A stretch of 64,000 nucleotides of DNA, taken from positions 27,268,553 through 27,332,552 of the forward strand of contig CM039129.1 of assembly GCA_022036555.1 (NCBI GenBank). The letters are read 5' to 3'. The position numbers and the translations under genes are program-made. Source of the stretch: Microstegium vimineum. Taxonomy: Eukaryota; Streptophyta; Magnoliopsida; Poales; Poaceae. Of the stretch, positions 1 through 11,300 are shown piece after piece (within the stretch, counting starts at the first letter, position 1; every line of letters begins with the position of its first letter). The notes beneath the pieces were generated by a model. The model made no database searches, was not told where the DNA came from, and saw only the letters and a list, made by a program, of their open reading frames with translations.

Positions 1-2573
1 CTTCCCAGCAATGAACGAAGAAGGGACACCTCCAATGGTCTTTATGCTGAAACCACTCTTGACGCCTCCCTTCCTCCTGCCGCTGATATCGTTCTTCCTG
101 CGATTGCCGATAATCTTGTCTTGGCCGCCTATGCGTGATTATAACACCAAGAACCCTCTTGGCATTACTGCTTTCATCGGCAACTCTCTTGCCTTTTCTA
201 TTATCGACAAACTTCTTCACATCACGCTCAGCTACCTGATGGTCTGGATCCACCGATGCATTCTTCCTGGCAGCTTCCGATGTTAACACTTTAGTTTTTT
301 CAGTAGTTTCCACCATGTTATTTGGAAACGGATGCTGGTCAATCTTCATCGGCTTCTGGGCTTTAGTATCTCCAAACGTGATTCGCCCAGATTCAATTTC
401 TGATTGCAACTGCTGCCTAAAGACTTTGCAATCATTGGTGCTGTGTGAAGTTGCATTGTGCCATTTGCAATACCTGATCCTTCTGAGCTCTTCGGTCGAT
501 GGAATTACCTGGTTAGGCGCCAACTTGATCCGCCCTTCTTGAAGCAATAGATCAAACATCCTATCGGCCTTGGTAATGTCAAAGGTGAACCTTTCTGCTT
601 CCTTCTGGCCAAACGGACATGATACCAACTTCTTGTCCTTAACCCATTTAGCAGCGCCAATGCTCAGCTCTTCATCTGACTCAGAATCCTCTTCTTGTCC
701 AATGAAGGCCACCTTCTTGTTCCAAGTCTTCCTAGGCTCAAAAGTTTTAACATCTTGATCGGTAATCCTCTGCACCAGATGACTTACGCTTTCAAATTCT
801 TGAGACGCATACTTATCTTTGATATGCGGCAGAAGTCCCTGGAAAGCCAAATCTGCCAGCTGCCGATCATCAAGTACCAGGCTGTAGCACTTGTTCTTTA
901 CGTCTCGCAGCCTCTGAACAAAGCTTTCCACCGATTCATCATTATGCTGCCTCAGCTTGACTAAATCGGTAAGCTTCTTCTCATGCACGCTAGCGAAGAA
1001 GTATTTATGAAACTGCCTCTCCAGATCGGTCCATGTGATTATAGAGTTCGGAGGCAGTGAAATGAACCATGTGAACGCCGATCCAGACAATGATGATGAG
1101 AACAATCTCACCCTTAGTTCTTCTCTACTGGTAGCTTCTCCACACTGGATAATGAAGCGGTTGATGTGCTCCATCATTGACGTGTCATCCTGACCAGAGA
1201 ACTTGTTAAAATCCGGCACCTTGTATCGATTTGGAAGAGGAATTAAATCGTATCCCGGAGGGTATGGTGTCCGATAAGAGTATGTGTTAACCTTGGGTTT
1301 AATGCCGAATTATTCCTTCATTACTTCGGCAATCTTATCGGCCTAGTACGCATCCTGTTCTAGCCGACTCATTGGTTGGACGTTGACCGGTGGAGCCGGC
1401 TGATGCGCCCCTTCGGGTCTTGGTCGCAAAGCGCTTGAAGTAATTGGCACATGCGCAGTACCAGCCATCTGAGCATTATGCATCGGCTGATTGGCCGATG
1501 GGTAACTTTGCACACTCACTGGATTATGCTGTGACATTACATTCATCGGTTGATGTACCGATGCTCCACCTTGAGCGTTTGCCAGGTATTGATACCCGGG
1601 TTGTACCACCTGATGCTGAATTGGTGGTGGAGCAGTCCAACGAGGATTGTAGGTCATCAGCATATAATTCACCGATGGTTGATAGTTAACTGGAGCGTGT
1701 TGCTCCTGTATTCTGGAGTAATCAACAAATTGGTTACCTTGATGTGCTAATACTCCAGCTTGAGGATTTACCACCATAGGTTGACTCCCAGTTGCTATAT
1801 TGTGTTGCATCGGCACAGAATTTACCGATGGTGGCATTATAGGTACTTTAGGAATCACCACTTGGATATCTTCTGATGGCATTTGCACAGTTGGAGAAGA
1901 CGTGGAGTAATGCATCATAGGGATCACCGGCTGTGATTGCATTGTTGATGCCACGGAGCCCTTCCGAGCTGAGCTATCTCCTTGCACAAGACTGGAGCCA
2001 GCGGATGGATTTGGAGGCATACCATATCCCCACCATTTGGCGGGAGCTGGATGATTCTGGATAGCAGGTCCCGACATTGCCGATGCCACTGGATCTGTAC
2101 CAAGCTTGGTGACACTTTCAGGACTTGATCTTGGTGGTGTAGCCACATCGGCAGACGGATCCACAGGAGTGGAAGATGCCATTGGAGCTGCCGATGGGTT
2201 TATAGATGCCGATCCAGGTTGATGATACGCTGGACCAACATACTGAGGTGCATGTCCTTCTTTCAAAGATTGCATAACAGCATTGTACACAGTATTGGAC
2301 AACACATTGGAGTGGCTGATTAACGCATGATTCAATGCAGAATTAACCATCTCTTGTAATTTACCAGGATTGGCATCGAACATGACCTGCCGCGGCAACG
2401 GCGGATCTTGCTTCTGGATGGCTTTGCCGCTCCTGCTTAGGCTGAAGGACTTCAGATATAATTGCTTGTACTCCTCCATAGCCCGCTCCATAGCCTGTTT
2501 TTTTATCATATTTCAGATCAGCCTCAGAGACTTCGATGACGTTCCTCGGATTGACGTCGGTATGATCACCCAT
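1..2573 (-). pseudogene. gypsy-1 gag polyprotein (N-terminal low-complexity region, capsid, zinc-knuckle-like motif), frameshifted
   Basis: Structural polyprotein that would form the retrotransposon particle. The likely start is the ATG at 2573 (Met-Gly-Asp-His). A frameshift lies near 2510. An open stretch of 388 codons (2509-1343) follows that is rich in Pro, Gln, Ser, Val and Met, then stops near 1343 and 1311. Downstream is a Retrotrans_gag (PF03732) type domain: a run like FTWFISLPPNSI near 1075, then the WTDLERQFHKYFF block near 1000. Further left is a CKWHNATSHSTNDC motif near 440-480, the derived zinc-knuckle of Tat-type gags. The frame runs to the window edge. The gag family is certain; the function of the N-terminal region is unknown. 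Confidence 0.8.
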
Positions 2574-2589
2574 AGCAGATGTATAATTT

Positions 2590-2607
2590 GTCCCACTGGG
2601 CGTGCCA
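2590..2607 (-). promoter_or_regulatory. gypsy-1 primer binding site
   Basis: On the minus strand the internal region begins 7 nt after the LTR with TGGCACGCCCAGTGGGAC, starting with the TGG expected opposite a tRNA CCA end. Gypsy-4 has the near-identical TGGCACGCTCGGTGGGAC at the same 7-nt spacing. The priming tRNA was not identified. Confidence 0.65.
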
Positions 2608-2614
2608 AAAGAGG

Positions 2615-3803
2615 TGTTGACACAAAAAGCGTCAAGATCTACGAACACCTCGGGCTCATACCCGAATTCGATATCCAAAGGTGTGCCAGTCGATTTGACC
2701 AGTTAATCGACAAGGACAATAACTAGAACAAGATCTAAACGAGACAACGGCGATGCGCCCGGATATCAAAGCTCAAACTTGATCACGATAACGAGAGTAG
2801 AGCTGAACGAGACGACAGCGATGCGCCCGGACGTCAAGGCTCAGGTTGCTCAAACGCGGAACTTGCAAGGGTTGATGGAGATCAAGGAGATGCAGCCCGT
2901 CGAGACTTGAAGAACTCGTAGATAATCAAACCTAATGCGGTAAAGGTAAATTACTGGTAAAGTAGATAAAAAAAAGTAATTGATTTGTTTGATATATGAT
3001 TGATATCTTTTCCTCACGACCCCTAGGTACATATTTATACTCCAACAATAGGAATTGTAGACAGACACGACTCGTACCTTTCCTAAACAAAAGAAACTCC
3101 TATTTTAAAGGAAATAACTGACTCGCGCAGGAGTTGGACCCAAATAACAATAATATTTTCCTGAACAAACAGCTCTATTTTTAAGGAAATAAACGACTCG
3201 TGCAAGAGTCAGACTCAAACTTCTATAACAATACTGGTATTAGATCACCAGTTTCCTTATGTCTTCTCTTCGATGAAACTTTCTATCGACACATCCTTCC
3301 AATCCCCAACTTCCTTTTAGCGTCATCGGCAACTGCATGTCCACATTAGCCATATCATCCTTCATTGGCAACATTCCTGCATGCTTTATCATTAGCGCCC
3401 TGGTTTTACTCTCATCGGCAACTTTGACCGATGACCTTCCGATGCCGATAGAAAACGGTTACCGATCAGAGTGAATCTTGACCCTTTTGATAATATGCAA
3501 CCATCTTCTATCACTATCGGCAGCTCTCTGCTGACACCAGCCACTTTATCCTGTTTCCATCGGCAACGTTCCGTCATCGGCAATATGCTTCAATCGGTAA
3601 CTCTTCATTCCTGAACCTGCTTTTACCAACCAACTTATCGGCAAAAATCGTCCAGTTTCCATCGGCAACAAACTTAATCTCATTTGCAGCATTCATTCTC
3701 ATCGGTAATCTCAACCGATGACCTCCTAATGCCGATAGAAAACGGCTACCGACCAATGCAAGTCTTTAGCTCATTTGACACATGCCGAAAAACGGTGTCA
3801 ACA
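2615..3803 (-). repeat. gypsy-1 5' LTR (1189 bp)
   Basis: The ends are perfect inverted repeats: TGTTGACAC at 2615 and GTGTCAACA ending at 3803. A TATA box (TATAAATAT on the minus strand) lies at 3031-3039. The half nearest 3803 is crowded with ATCGGCAA / ATCGGTAA motifs, described as a separate repeat. Only one LTR of this copy is inside the window. Confidence 0.8.
3290..3770. repeat. Array of ATCGG(C/T)AA motifs with a long internal duplication
   Basis: More than ten copies of ATCGGCAA or ATCGGTAA, plus the complement CCGAT, occur in under 500 bp of the gypsy-1 LTR. A longer unit of about 65 bp, containing CCGATGACCT and GCCGATAGAAAACGG, appears near 3415-3480 and again near 3700-3765, about 287 bp apart. 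The minus-strand transcript would begin downstream, at the TATA box near 3035, so the array lies upstream of the LTR promoter. Confidence 0.7.
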
Positions 3804-4137
3804 GGTGGTGGGGCCGGTGTCCTCTTAATTTCTCCCAGAGGTTTGAACTTTGAGTATGTCATTCCTATTGATTTCCTAGTAACTAACAATCAAGCAGAAT
3901 ATGAGGCATTGCTTAGAGGGCTCCGATTGGTTGTCGAGGTAAAAGTCGTTGGTGTTGAAATTTTCGGAGATTCTGAGCTGGTAATTAACCAACTGACCGG
4001 CCAATATGAATGCAAGAGTGATATGTTAAAGGGATATTATGAAGAGTGCCGAGAGCTTCTGAAGAGTTTCCAGGTAGCCACCTTGCATCATATCCCTAGG
4101 GGACAGAACGAAGAAGCAAACAGGTTGGCCCAAGGTG
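3804..4137 (+). pseudogene. gypsy-2 archaeal-type RNase H (aRNH), N-terminus cut off by gypsy-1
   Basis: Second RNase H domain, found in Tat/Ogre-lineage gypsy elements after the ordinary RT-linked RNase H; it degrades RNA in RNA:DNA hybrids during reverse transcription. Visible are GAGVLLISPRGLNFEY at the new N-terminus, the catalytic-Glu region TNNQAEYEALLRGL, and the Asp motif FGDSELVINQL. The first catalytic Asp (in the DGSS motif, seen in gypsy-4) is missing because gypsy-1 inserted just after it. The frame then runs into the integrase linker. Confidence 0.8.
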
Positions 4138-5443
4138 CTTCGGGGTACCGAGAGGATCAGGAAAGTTATGCTTTGGATGAAGATCGGGTAATTGGTGACT
4201 GGAGAAACGAAATTGCCGATTATTTAAAAAATCTATCACAAAAAGTTTCCCGAAAGCTCAGGTATAAGGCTATCAAGTTCGTGCTCCTTGATGACTAGTT
4301 ATACTACAAGTCCATAGATGGAGTGCTCCTAAAATATTTGAATCAAGAAGAGTCTAGAAAGCTGATGTATGAGGTGCATGAAGGAGTGTGTGGTGCACAT
4401 CAGTCGGCTTACCGGATGAAATGGATAATAAGGAGGACTGGTTATTTCTGGCCAACCATGCTTGAGGATTGTTTTGAATATTACAAGGGATGTCGAGATT
4501 TGGTAATATTCAGAGAGCCCCAGCGTCGGCCTTAAACCCAATTGTCAAGCCTTGGCCGTTTAGAGGATGGGGCATAGATTTGATCGGCCAAATTCATCCT
4601 CCTAGCAAAGGACATAAGTTTGTACTATTGGCCACAGATTATTTCACAAAGTGGGTTGAAGCCATTCCCCTAAAGAAGTTTACATCAGAAAACATGGTCA
4701 ATTTTGTTAAGGAGCATATAATTCACCGATTCGGGATTCCTCAAACCATAACAACAGACCAAGGGACTCAGTTTACTTCATCTGAGTTTTGTGATTTTGC
4801 CGAGGAGATGGGAATAAAATTGTACAATTCTTCTCCTTATTATGCACAAGCCAATGGCCAAGCTGAGGCATCAAATAAGATCATGATCAAAATTATTCAG
4901 AAAAAGATTGATGAAAAGCCGAAGAAGTGGCATTCGATTCTGAATGAGGCTTTATGGGCTTACCGAATGGCTTGTCATGGATCTACTCAAGCATCTCCCT
5001 ATGAGTTGGTTTATGGACATCATGCCGTGTTACCATGGGAATTGCAATCGGAATCCAGGAGGGTTACATTGCAGAATGATTTGTAGAAAAGTGATTATAA
5101 GGATCTAATTATGGACGGATTAGAAGATTTACATGTGGTTCATCTCAAAGCATTGGAAAACATTGAGAAGAATAAAGTACGTGTTGCCAGGTATTATAAC
5201 AAAACGGTCAGGGCAAAACAATTCGCAGAAGGAGATTTGGTTTGGAAAACTATATTGCCGATCAGGATAAAAGACAGAGCATTCGGCAAGTGGTCTCCAA
5301 ATTGGGAAGGACCTTTTCGAGTGGTAAGGTGCACGCCTAGCAATGCGTATATCTTGAAGAATCTACTGGGAGAAGAGCTCGCTAGAGCTATTAATGGGAG
5401 ATTTCTTAAAAAGTTTCATCCCAGTATGGAGGTTGGTGCATAA
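4138..5443 (+). pseudogene. gypsy-2 integrase, frameshifted
   Basis: DDE integrase that would insert the cDNA into the chromosome. The zinc-binding His pair is visible near 4375-4405 (VHEGVCGAHQ). At 4488-4500 about 10 bp are missing compared with gypsy-4, which removes the second Cys of the CxxC pair and shifts the frame. An earlier stop lies at 4298. The core retains all three acidic positions: ATDYFTKWVE, TTDQGTQF and an E in GQAEASNK. A stop at 5086 separates the C-terminal domain (5111-5443), which contains FAEGDLVWK and WEGPFRVVR. The remnant ends 287 bp before the oppositely oriented antisense gene. Confidence 0.88.
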
Positions 5444-5729
5444 ACGGATTCAAAAGAGCTTATGTCCAGATAGCCGATATTAATATATTGCCTTTAGCCG
5501 AAAAATAAGAAATTTTATGCTATAAGGATTTCAAAGAATAGCCGATACAATACGTATCGCCTTTAGAGCGGAATGTTTTTTAACACAATCATCGCATTGT
5601 TATGCGGATTCATACAGCAGTCATCAGATTCATCACTCTCAGAAAAGATCATAATAGAGAAGGCAAGTAAGAAATGCAGATTATATTTCACAGGGTGAGT
5701 GGATTTTTACAAAAAGTCCCTAATACAAA
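5444..5729. other. Convergent spacer between integrase and antisense gene of gypsy-2
   Basis: No coding signal. It holds two copies of an ATAGCCGATA-like motif (near 5471 and 5540), matching motifs in the corresponding region of gypsy-4. Polyadenylation of both converging transcripts would be expected here, but I see no decisive signal. Confidence 0.5.
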
Positions 5730-6531
5730 CTACTCGTCGAACACCCTCTCGATTGGGATGGTGTAGTTTACCACATCTGCCACATTTTTCCCAGCCTGCT
5801 CCATGAGATGCGTAGAGTTTTCCATCTTCTCTTCAAGATTATGGGCGAAAACGTCAAACTGGCTAGGGTCTATGCCATAGCGAAGTTTCACAGCGCTAAA
5901 GGCAAGTGTTGTGCCGTAGGCAATTGCCGAATGGGAGATCTTTGGGATGCGTCGGTTGACATGCTCCACTTGCTCGAGAGGTGTTCCACCATCAGCATGG
6001 GCGGTGACAGCGAGACGGGCGATGGCGGCTTCAAGAGCTTCAAGCCTCGATGATAGATCTGTAGTAAGGAAAGGATCATCAAGATTGTTTTGCAAAAGAG
6101 AAGAAAAAGGGGAGTGTGTTGTTCTAACCAGCACTTTGGTTTCTGGCCGCATCCCGTTCTTTGGAAACTTCAGCAAGTTCCTCTCAGTCGAGTTGGGTGT
6201 CCAAGACTTTAGCTTGAAGCCTAAGGTTGGACTGCTTATGGCAAGAAATAAGTTCTTTTGCCCTAGTCAAATCTAGGGCCATGGGACGGTCACTCCCAAT
6301 CGAGGATTGGAGAGTGCAATCACTGTCGGTCCTACAAAAGAGGAAGGGTTAGGTGGTGAAAGTGAAAATCGAAAACCCGCAGTTACTTTATTACCTTTTG
6401 TGGAGGACTCATCGGGAAGTTGCTCCATATTCGAAGCTTTTTCCGCTTCCAACGGAAGATCGAGATCCTCTCGGAGCAGGGCGAGAAGTCACCTCTGACT
6501 CTTCTGTTGGGCGCTTGCTGTGACCTGCCAT
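5730..6531 (-). pseudogene. Small antisense gene of gypsy-2 (gene B), FDE-terminal protein
   Basis: Spliced gene on the strand opposite gag-pol. The proposed start is ATG at 6531 (Met-Ala-Gly-His, then KRPTEESE), resembling MAGGDNRGKRPAEG at 49037 in gypsy-4. The last exon is open for 148 codons (6176-5730) and ends IERVFDE, where gypsy-4 ends INMLFDE. Both last exons have an Arg/Glu/Ala-rich helical start (SSRLEALEAAIARL) and a central Gly-x-x-LAFSA / GLSA segment. Exon borders in the middle were not fixed, and I recognise no named domain. Conservation of place, orientation and both termini between two diverged copies suggests a real protein-coding gene carried by this family. Confidence 0.6.
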
Positions 6532-6595
6532 TGGCGAAGAAGGAAGGCGAGATTTCTAGATTGGAACTGTTGGTGGGGGCGGAAACAAGACGGTT

Positions 6596-6608
6596 GTACT
6601 TATAAACC
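6596..6608 (-). promoter_or_regulatory. TATA-like box of gypsy-2 antisense gene
   Basis: The minus strand reads GGTTTATAAGTAC about 70 bases before the proposed ATG at 6531. Slightly upstream on the same strand is an AAAACCCTAAC element (near 6630). Gypsy-4 has AAACCCTAG followed by CCTATAAATAA in the same relative place, supporting a shared antisense promoter. Confidence 0.5.
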
Positions 6609-6931
6609 GAATGGGAATATCAAGCGACAAGTTAGGGTTTTCCCATTCGGATGGGCCGTTGTTGGACTGGACCAGGCTCGGGTAAATTGAATGTTGCTCG
6701 GTTGTTTTTTCAAGTCAAAAGATAAAAACAATCGACTGTGCTTTGATCGGGAAGGAAATAAAAGAATCAACTAAGAATTGCCAAATACATGAAGGAGAAT
6801 AAAATTTGCCTCTAGAATTTCATCCTGGATGGCGAGTACAGTACTAAGCAAGTGTTGACCTGGAAGAAAAAGGGGAGCTTGTAGTCAATTTCAGGATAAA
6901 ACGACTTTTATCCCAAAATTGAGGGGGCATG
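6609..6931 (+). other. gypsy-2 3' untranslated stretch with polypurine tract
   Basis: No coding signal. It ends in AAATTGAGGGGGCA (about 6917-6929), the polypurine tract priming plus-strand DNA, followed by TG and the LTR at 6932. Gypsy-4 has the same tract and spacing (reverse complement at 40942-40960). Confidence 0.75.
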
Positions 6932-8354
6932 TGTTAACACTGGATTTTAGCACGCCTAGGAAGATGATAGGTGGGCCAGTGTGCAGTAAAAATTCAGAGG
7001 CAAACATTTGGGGTATTTGGCAGGTGTTCGTGCAATCGGCTAATTTAAAAGGATTCGACAAAGTGATCGTGCGGTCGGCTATTCTAGGAGTGGTGATTTT
7101 CCGTTAAGGAAAGCGACAAAAGGCGAGTAAGAGCCGAATCGGGCAACCGACATTGCAACGATTAAGGGAATGAAGATTCCAGAAGGAAAGCAAGGGTTAA
7201 AAGTGTCGTGTTCTTTTCCTTAAATATCTTGTAATCGTATCCTTTTAGGATTCGTGTCATGACCAGGGTATAAATATAAACCCTTGGCCATTTTAAAAAG
7301 GGTTCACAACCAAATCAATACAACCGGCCCTGTGCCAACTTCGAGTCCCTTTTGTCGTGTCGTCGAGTTCTTCGAGAGGAATCATCGATCCATCGACCTC
7401 CGTAAGTCTTGGCAACCTTGTAAGTCTTGGCAACCTTGTTATCATGTCTAGTATCATGCGGTGGATTTAGATATTGATGCAAGTAGTCTTGTTTATTATC
7501 AATGATCATGCGGCGGATCTTTGTTTGATAATCAAGAAGTCTTCACTTATATTTTGCGTACAAGTGGATGCCGTGCGGCGGGTATTTGCTTGATATGTTT
7601 AATATAAGCAAGATAGTTATCGACTCTATCAGATTTGGCAAGATCTAATAGATTCATTAAATTATCGTGTTTCATGTTTTAGGTAATCTTTTCATATTTG
7701 CAAACACTCTTTTGCCCAATCTAGATTGATACGGTTCGGCTCTTGTTAGTTTATATACACCTATCTATGTTACAATGAGTTGTTACTTTCATGTTATTTC
7801 TATAAGTAGATCTTATATAGCCGAATTAGTTTGAATCTAGATTGTTACGTGTTGCGGGTTCATGCATGCTATCCATGTTTAAGCTTTGATGATGCTAGGT
7901 ATCGTGCGGCAGATGCAGGCTTTAGATTGGTTTAATCATGTATGCTTACGTATTTCCTTCATCATGGACCCTAATTCGGCTAATTGCCGAGATTGGTTAT
8001 GCTTTAACTTATTGTCAACCATGAATCGTTCGTACTTCCTTTTCCCATGCATGTGTGTTCGGCAATCCGTGATTTACATGCTATATGTCTGTTTTAGCCA
8101 AACGTTCCATAAAACTTGTTGGCAGACAACTTTCATAGCTGTGTGTCATTGTAAGTGGCTTCAGGGCCATACATATGGAACTGTCTGGTGTTACCTGACA
8201 CGTTCCAGTTTATATCTAATGACTTTCATCCCTTGTTAGTTTCAGGTCAAACTGACTGGCACGTTTTCAGTTTTTTGAAGCACCCGGGCACCCGATTGAA
8301 GTCACGCTCTTCGGCTTGCTATGTGTGAGACGCAGTACGCTTTTTACGTCAACA
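6932..8354 (+). repeat. gypsy-2 3' LTR (about 1423 bp)
   Basis: Starts TGTTAACACTGG and ends TACGTCAACA. It aligns over its whole length with the reverse complements of the gypsy-4 LTRs (39551-40941, 56657-58046). A TATA box, TATAAATATA, lies at 7269-7278. An open frame at 7886-8239 is echoed in both other LTRs only because the DNA is homologous. Confidence 0.85.
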
Positions 8355-8359
8355 TGTAG

Positions 8360-11300
8360 CTTTCAAGACATCTGAAGAGGGCAAAGCACGAGCGAGACAG
8401 AACCAACAGAATGCCCGAGAAAAGCAATACCACCATCACTTGGGATTAGGTGGCTACATTACTACCATTTCTATGTGGAAAAATAACATAAGAGGACCTT
8501 GAAGCTAGGGGAATCCAACCAGAATCAGGTAACTGGTCTGGGCGCGGTAATTGGTGGTTTTTTGGTCACGGGGGAGGCCTTGACCCTCAGACCAGGAGAT
8601 TAACGTATACCAAAGGACTCACAGAAGTAGCACAGAAACTGGTTTACGCTCAATCTTTGAGGAAACAAGGAGTATGGTCACTAGATAGAGATAGGGATGA
8701 ACTGACATATGCCCTGGGGACTGCCAAACATGGTGGGCGAACAAGAGGTCATGGCGCGGTGCCATGGAAGCATGCCTTCCCTCAAGACAAAGATACATAT
8801 AAAAGCCTCCATAGAAAGAAGAAAGAGGAGGAAGCTATGAAATGTAGCATGGAGCAAATGCTTAGTGAAGCACGGGAAGCAGCTATTCAAGCAAAAGAGC
8901 GAGAAGAGAAACTTGAAGCGAGAATGAGCGAGTAAATCAAAAGGCAGGTGGAGTTAGCAATGATCCGAATGCTAAGTACTGCATCAGTACCGGAAGTCAA
9001 CATCAGCCCATCAGCTCAGTTGAAAAGCAGTTGTGCTTCCACGGAAGTGCCTCAATATGGTGATGACGCAAAGCTACGCTTCCCCGTGGATGACATCATA
9101 GAACCGAATACACCATGTGAGCTGCACATTCCAGAGGGGGCTACCACAATCATGGTGGCTACCGGTGTTGTATCTCTTATCGACCCTACGAAGACACCAG
9201 TATGCCATGGGGCAATAATACCACGTGGATATGCTCGCGTCTCGATGGATAGAGATCAAAAAGGTCATAGCGATGTTCAGCTTGACATTGAAGGAGGTTA
9301 TGGGGAGACGACTTTAGGACAAGCGGAGAAGACATTTATTTGTTGGCGCAAGCGCTATATCATTATTCCTAGGGCATCACCTCCTATTGTACCGCCGCCG
9401 CCTCCTCCTCCTCATCGTAGGTGTGAATGAAAGTGAATCATACCTAGCTCTTTTTCACTAACTTTGTATTGGCTTAAATAGCGATACTTTATTCACACTC
9501 GTTGTTTTCACTATAGGACCTCACCCAAAGACCTAAGTCACCATTCATCACCTGCTAGTCATAGTGTTGCGAGGGATGATGATGGTGGAATGCACGACAT
9601 GGCTTCCTCCCCAGAACCTCCAAGGTGGTCTCCATCTCCGAAACCGGCCCCAGAACCTCCAAGGCGGTCTGCATCTCCGAAACCGGCCCCATCGCCTCCA
9701 CGACGGTCTCCAACGCCGAAACCAGCCCCATCGCCTCCACGACGGTCTCCAACGCCAACACCGGCCCCATCATCTCCACGACGGTCTCCCGCCCCACCAC
9801 CAAAGAAGACGACCGCCACAAAAGCAAAGGTGTCGGCCGCCCCACCGCAAGCAAAGAGGCAAGCTACAAGGAAAGTTAAGATTCCTCAAAACTTCCGTAT
9901 GAGAAGACTGACGAAGAACTAGACGCTTCAGTAAATGCCTCAGTGAAAGCACATTTCCAAAAAATTGAAGACGACCGTAAAGCAATGAAAGAAGCTAAAA
10001 ATCCGTTCTTCTTAGGACCTGATGCTCTAAGGAAATCGGTGGATGCTCATAAGAGAAAGCTACGTGATGCTCAGAAGAGATCTCTAATTTCGTACTATGA
10101 CCGCACTCTGCAAAAGGCAATTAACGAGGAGAAGAATAAAGAGAGAAGAGCACGGAAGGGTGTCCCACAGCTCAGGGAACAATCGAATCAATCAGTGCCC
10201 CCACTAGTTGTTGGGAATTAATATGGTTCAAACATGAGCGTGCTAGAAGGCTACAGTGGCCCCAGGGTCAATTGTGATGGTATGGAAGAGTTCTTGTCAG
10301 GAGCTGGTCTAACCGCGAATCAATTTCTAGGAAATGCACTTATCGCAAATGTCACTGTAGTCGATGAGTGGAAGAGAACTTATGTACGTGGCAGAAGTCT
10401 ATACAACCCATCGGCCCTCAGGGAACTTGGTACGCAAATGCGCTCGTTAAACTCGTGGTGCATGGAGGCATGTACCAAAAACTCAGATGACTGGATTTGC
10501 GTCAGAATTAGAGATGAACATTATTCTAGGGGCGATGACCTTATATTTGTTCCGTATAGTGAGCTCCACCAACTATGTCATATGGACGCTCTAGACAAAT
10601 CTCTCGTGAGCTGCTACTGTCTGTAAGTGATCATTTCTTTTAGTAATCTGACTATAGCATATGTATATGTATAGTAACTAACTATCCTCAAACATATATA
10701 TGCAGATTCTTGATGTTATTGCTCAAATGTAAGAGAGACACGGATATTGGTTTCATTGATCCATCAATCATATTCTCGGATCCAAACACTCCCCGCGATC
10801 AATGGATACCTCAAACGGAGAGGAATCTTCAGAGATTCTTGGTGAACCAAAAGACCAAAAACTATATACTCTTCCCCTACAACTTCGGGTGAGTGTTGTT
10901 ATCGTTTGCACAATTAATCTTATTTCAATTTAGCATAAAGATATATATGTTGACTCTATAAACAAATATAGTTTTCACTGGATACTCATAGTCTTCGATA
11001 TGACTAGAAGTCAATTGATAATCTATGACTCATTGAGAAAACCACTGGGAGATTACCAAGACATGATAGACATTATCAAGGGGTAACTTTGATCTTTAAA
11101 TATGGATGCATGCTATTTAACTACACTACAATAGTTAATTAATCAATGATCCAATTATTGAACAGGTTTTGGGCTTGGTTTGTCCCGAAACACCGCCCGG
11201 ATCTAGAAGTGCCACTAAAGGGACCTATCCTGCTAAATGTATGTCCTACTAGCTCTCATAATCGGTTATCTTAGCATGCTTTAACATATGCATATGATGA

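Larger units (their letters stand above)
1..3803 (-). mobile_element. gypsy-1: 5' part of a Tat-lineage Ty3/gypsy element, truncated by window edge
   Basis: Minus-strand LTR retrotransposon seen from its 5' LTR (2615-3803) through the primer site and gag (from 2573 leftward). Protease, RT and integrase would lie left of the window. It is inserted in the archaeal-type RNase H of gypsy-2: the reading frame that resumes at 3804 aligns directly with the same domain of gypsy-4 at about 51820. The base run just right of the LTR, GGTGG (3804-3808), should be the target duplication; the partner copy lies off the window. The family resembles gypsy-4 in primer site and gag layout, but the LTR is shorter (1189 against about 1390 bp) and the gag N-terminus differs. 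Confidence 0.82.
3804..8354 (+). mobile_element. gypsy-2: 3' part of a Tat-lineage Ty3/gypsy element
   Basis: Plus-strand remnant consisting of archaeal-type RNase H, integrase, an antisense gene, a polypurine tract and the 3' LTR. Its 5' part (LTR, gag, protease, RT) lies beyond gypsy-1, off the window. The LTR and integrase are clearly the same family as gypsy-4, which carries the same genes in the same order on the other strand. It is inserted in CACTA-1, so its left flank is not visible. TGTAG at 8355-8359 is the candidate target duplication. Confidence 0.85.

Noticed and set aside
3684..3803. N-terminal part of the open frame 3684-4298
   Set aside because: This part is gypsy-1 LTR read through by chance into gypsy-2 aRNH; the true coding begins at 3804.
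7886..8239. Open frame with related frames at 39668-39943 and 56824-57048
   Set aside because: All three lie in homologous gypsy LTRs; similarity reflects LTR homology, and no promoter or domain supports a protein.
9559..9902. Four overlapping open frames on both strands, CRISPR-like in spacing
   Set aside because: Tandem coding repeat of one protein; the other frames are shadows, and regular repeats with no unique spacers are not a CRISPR array.
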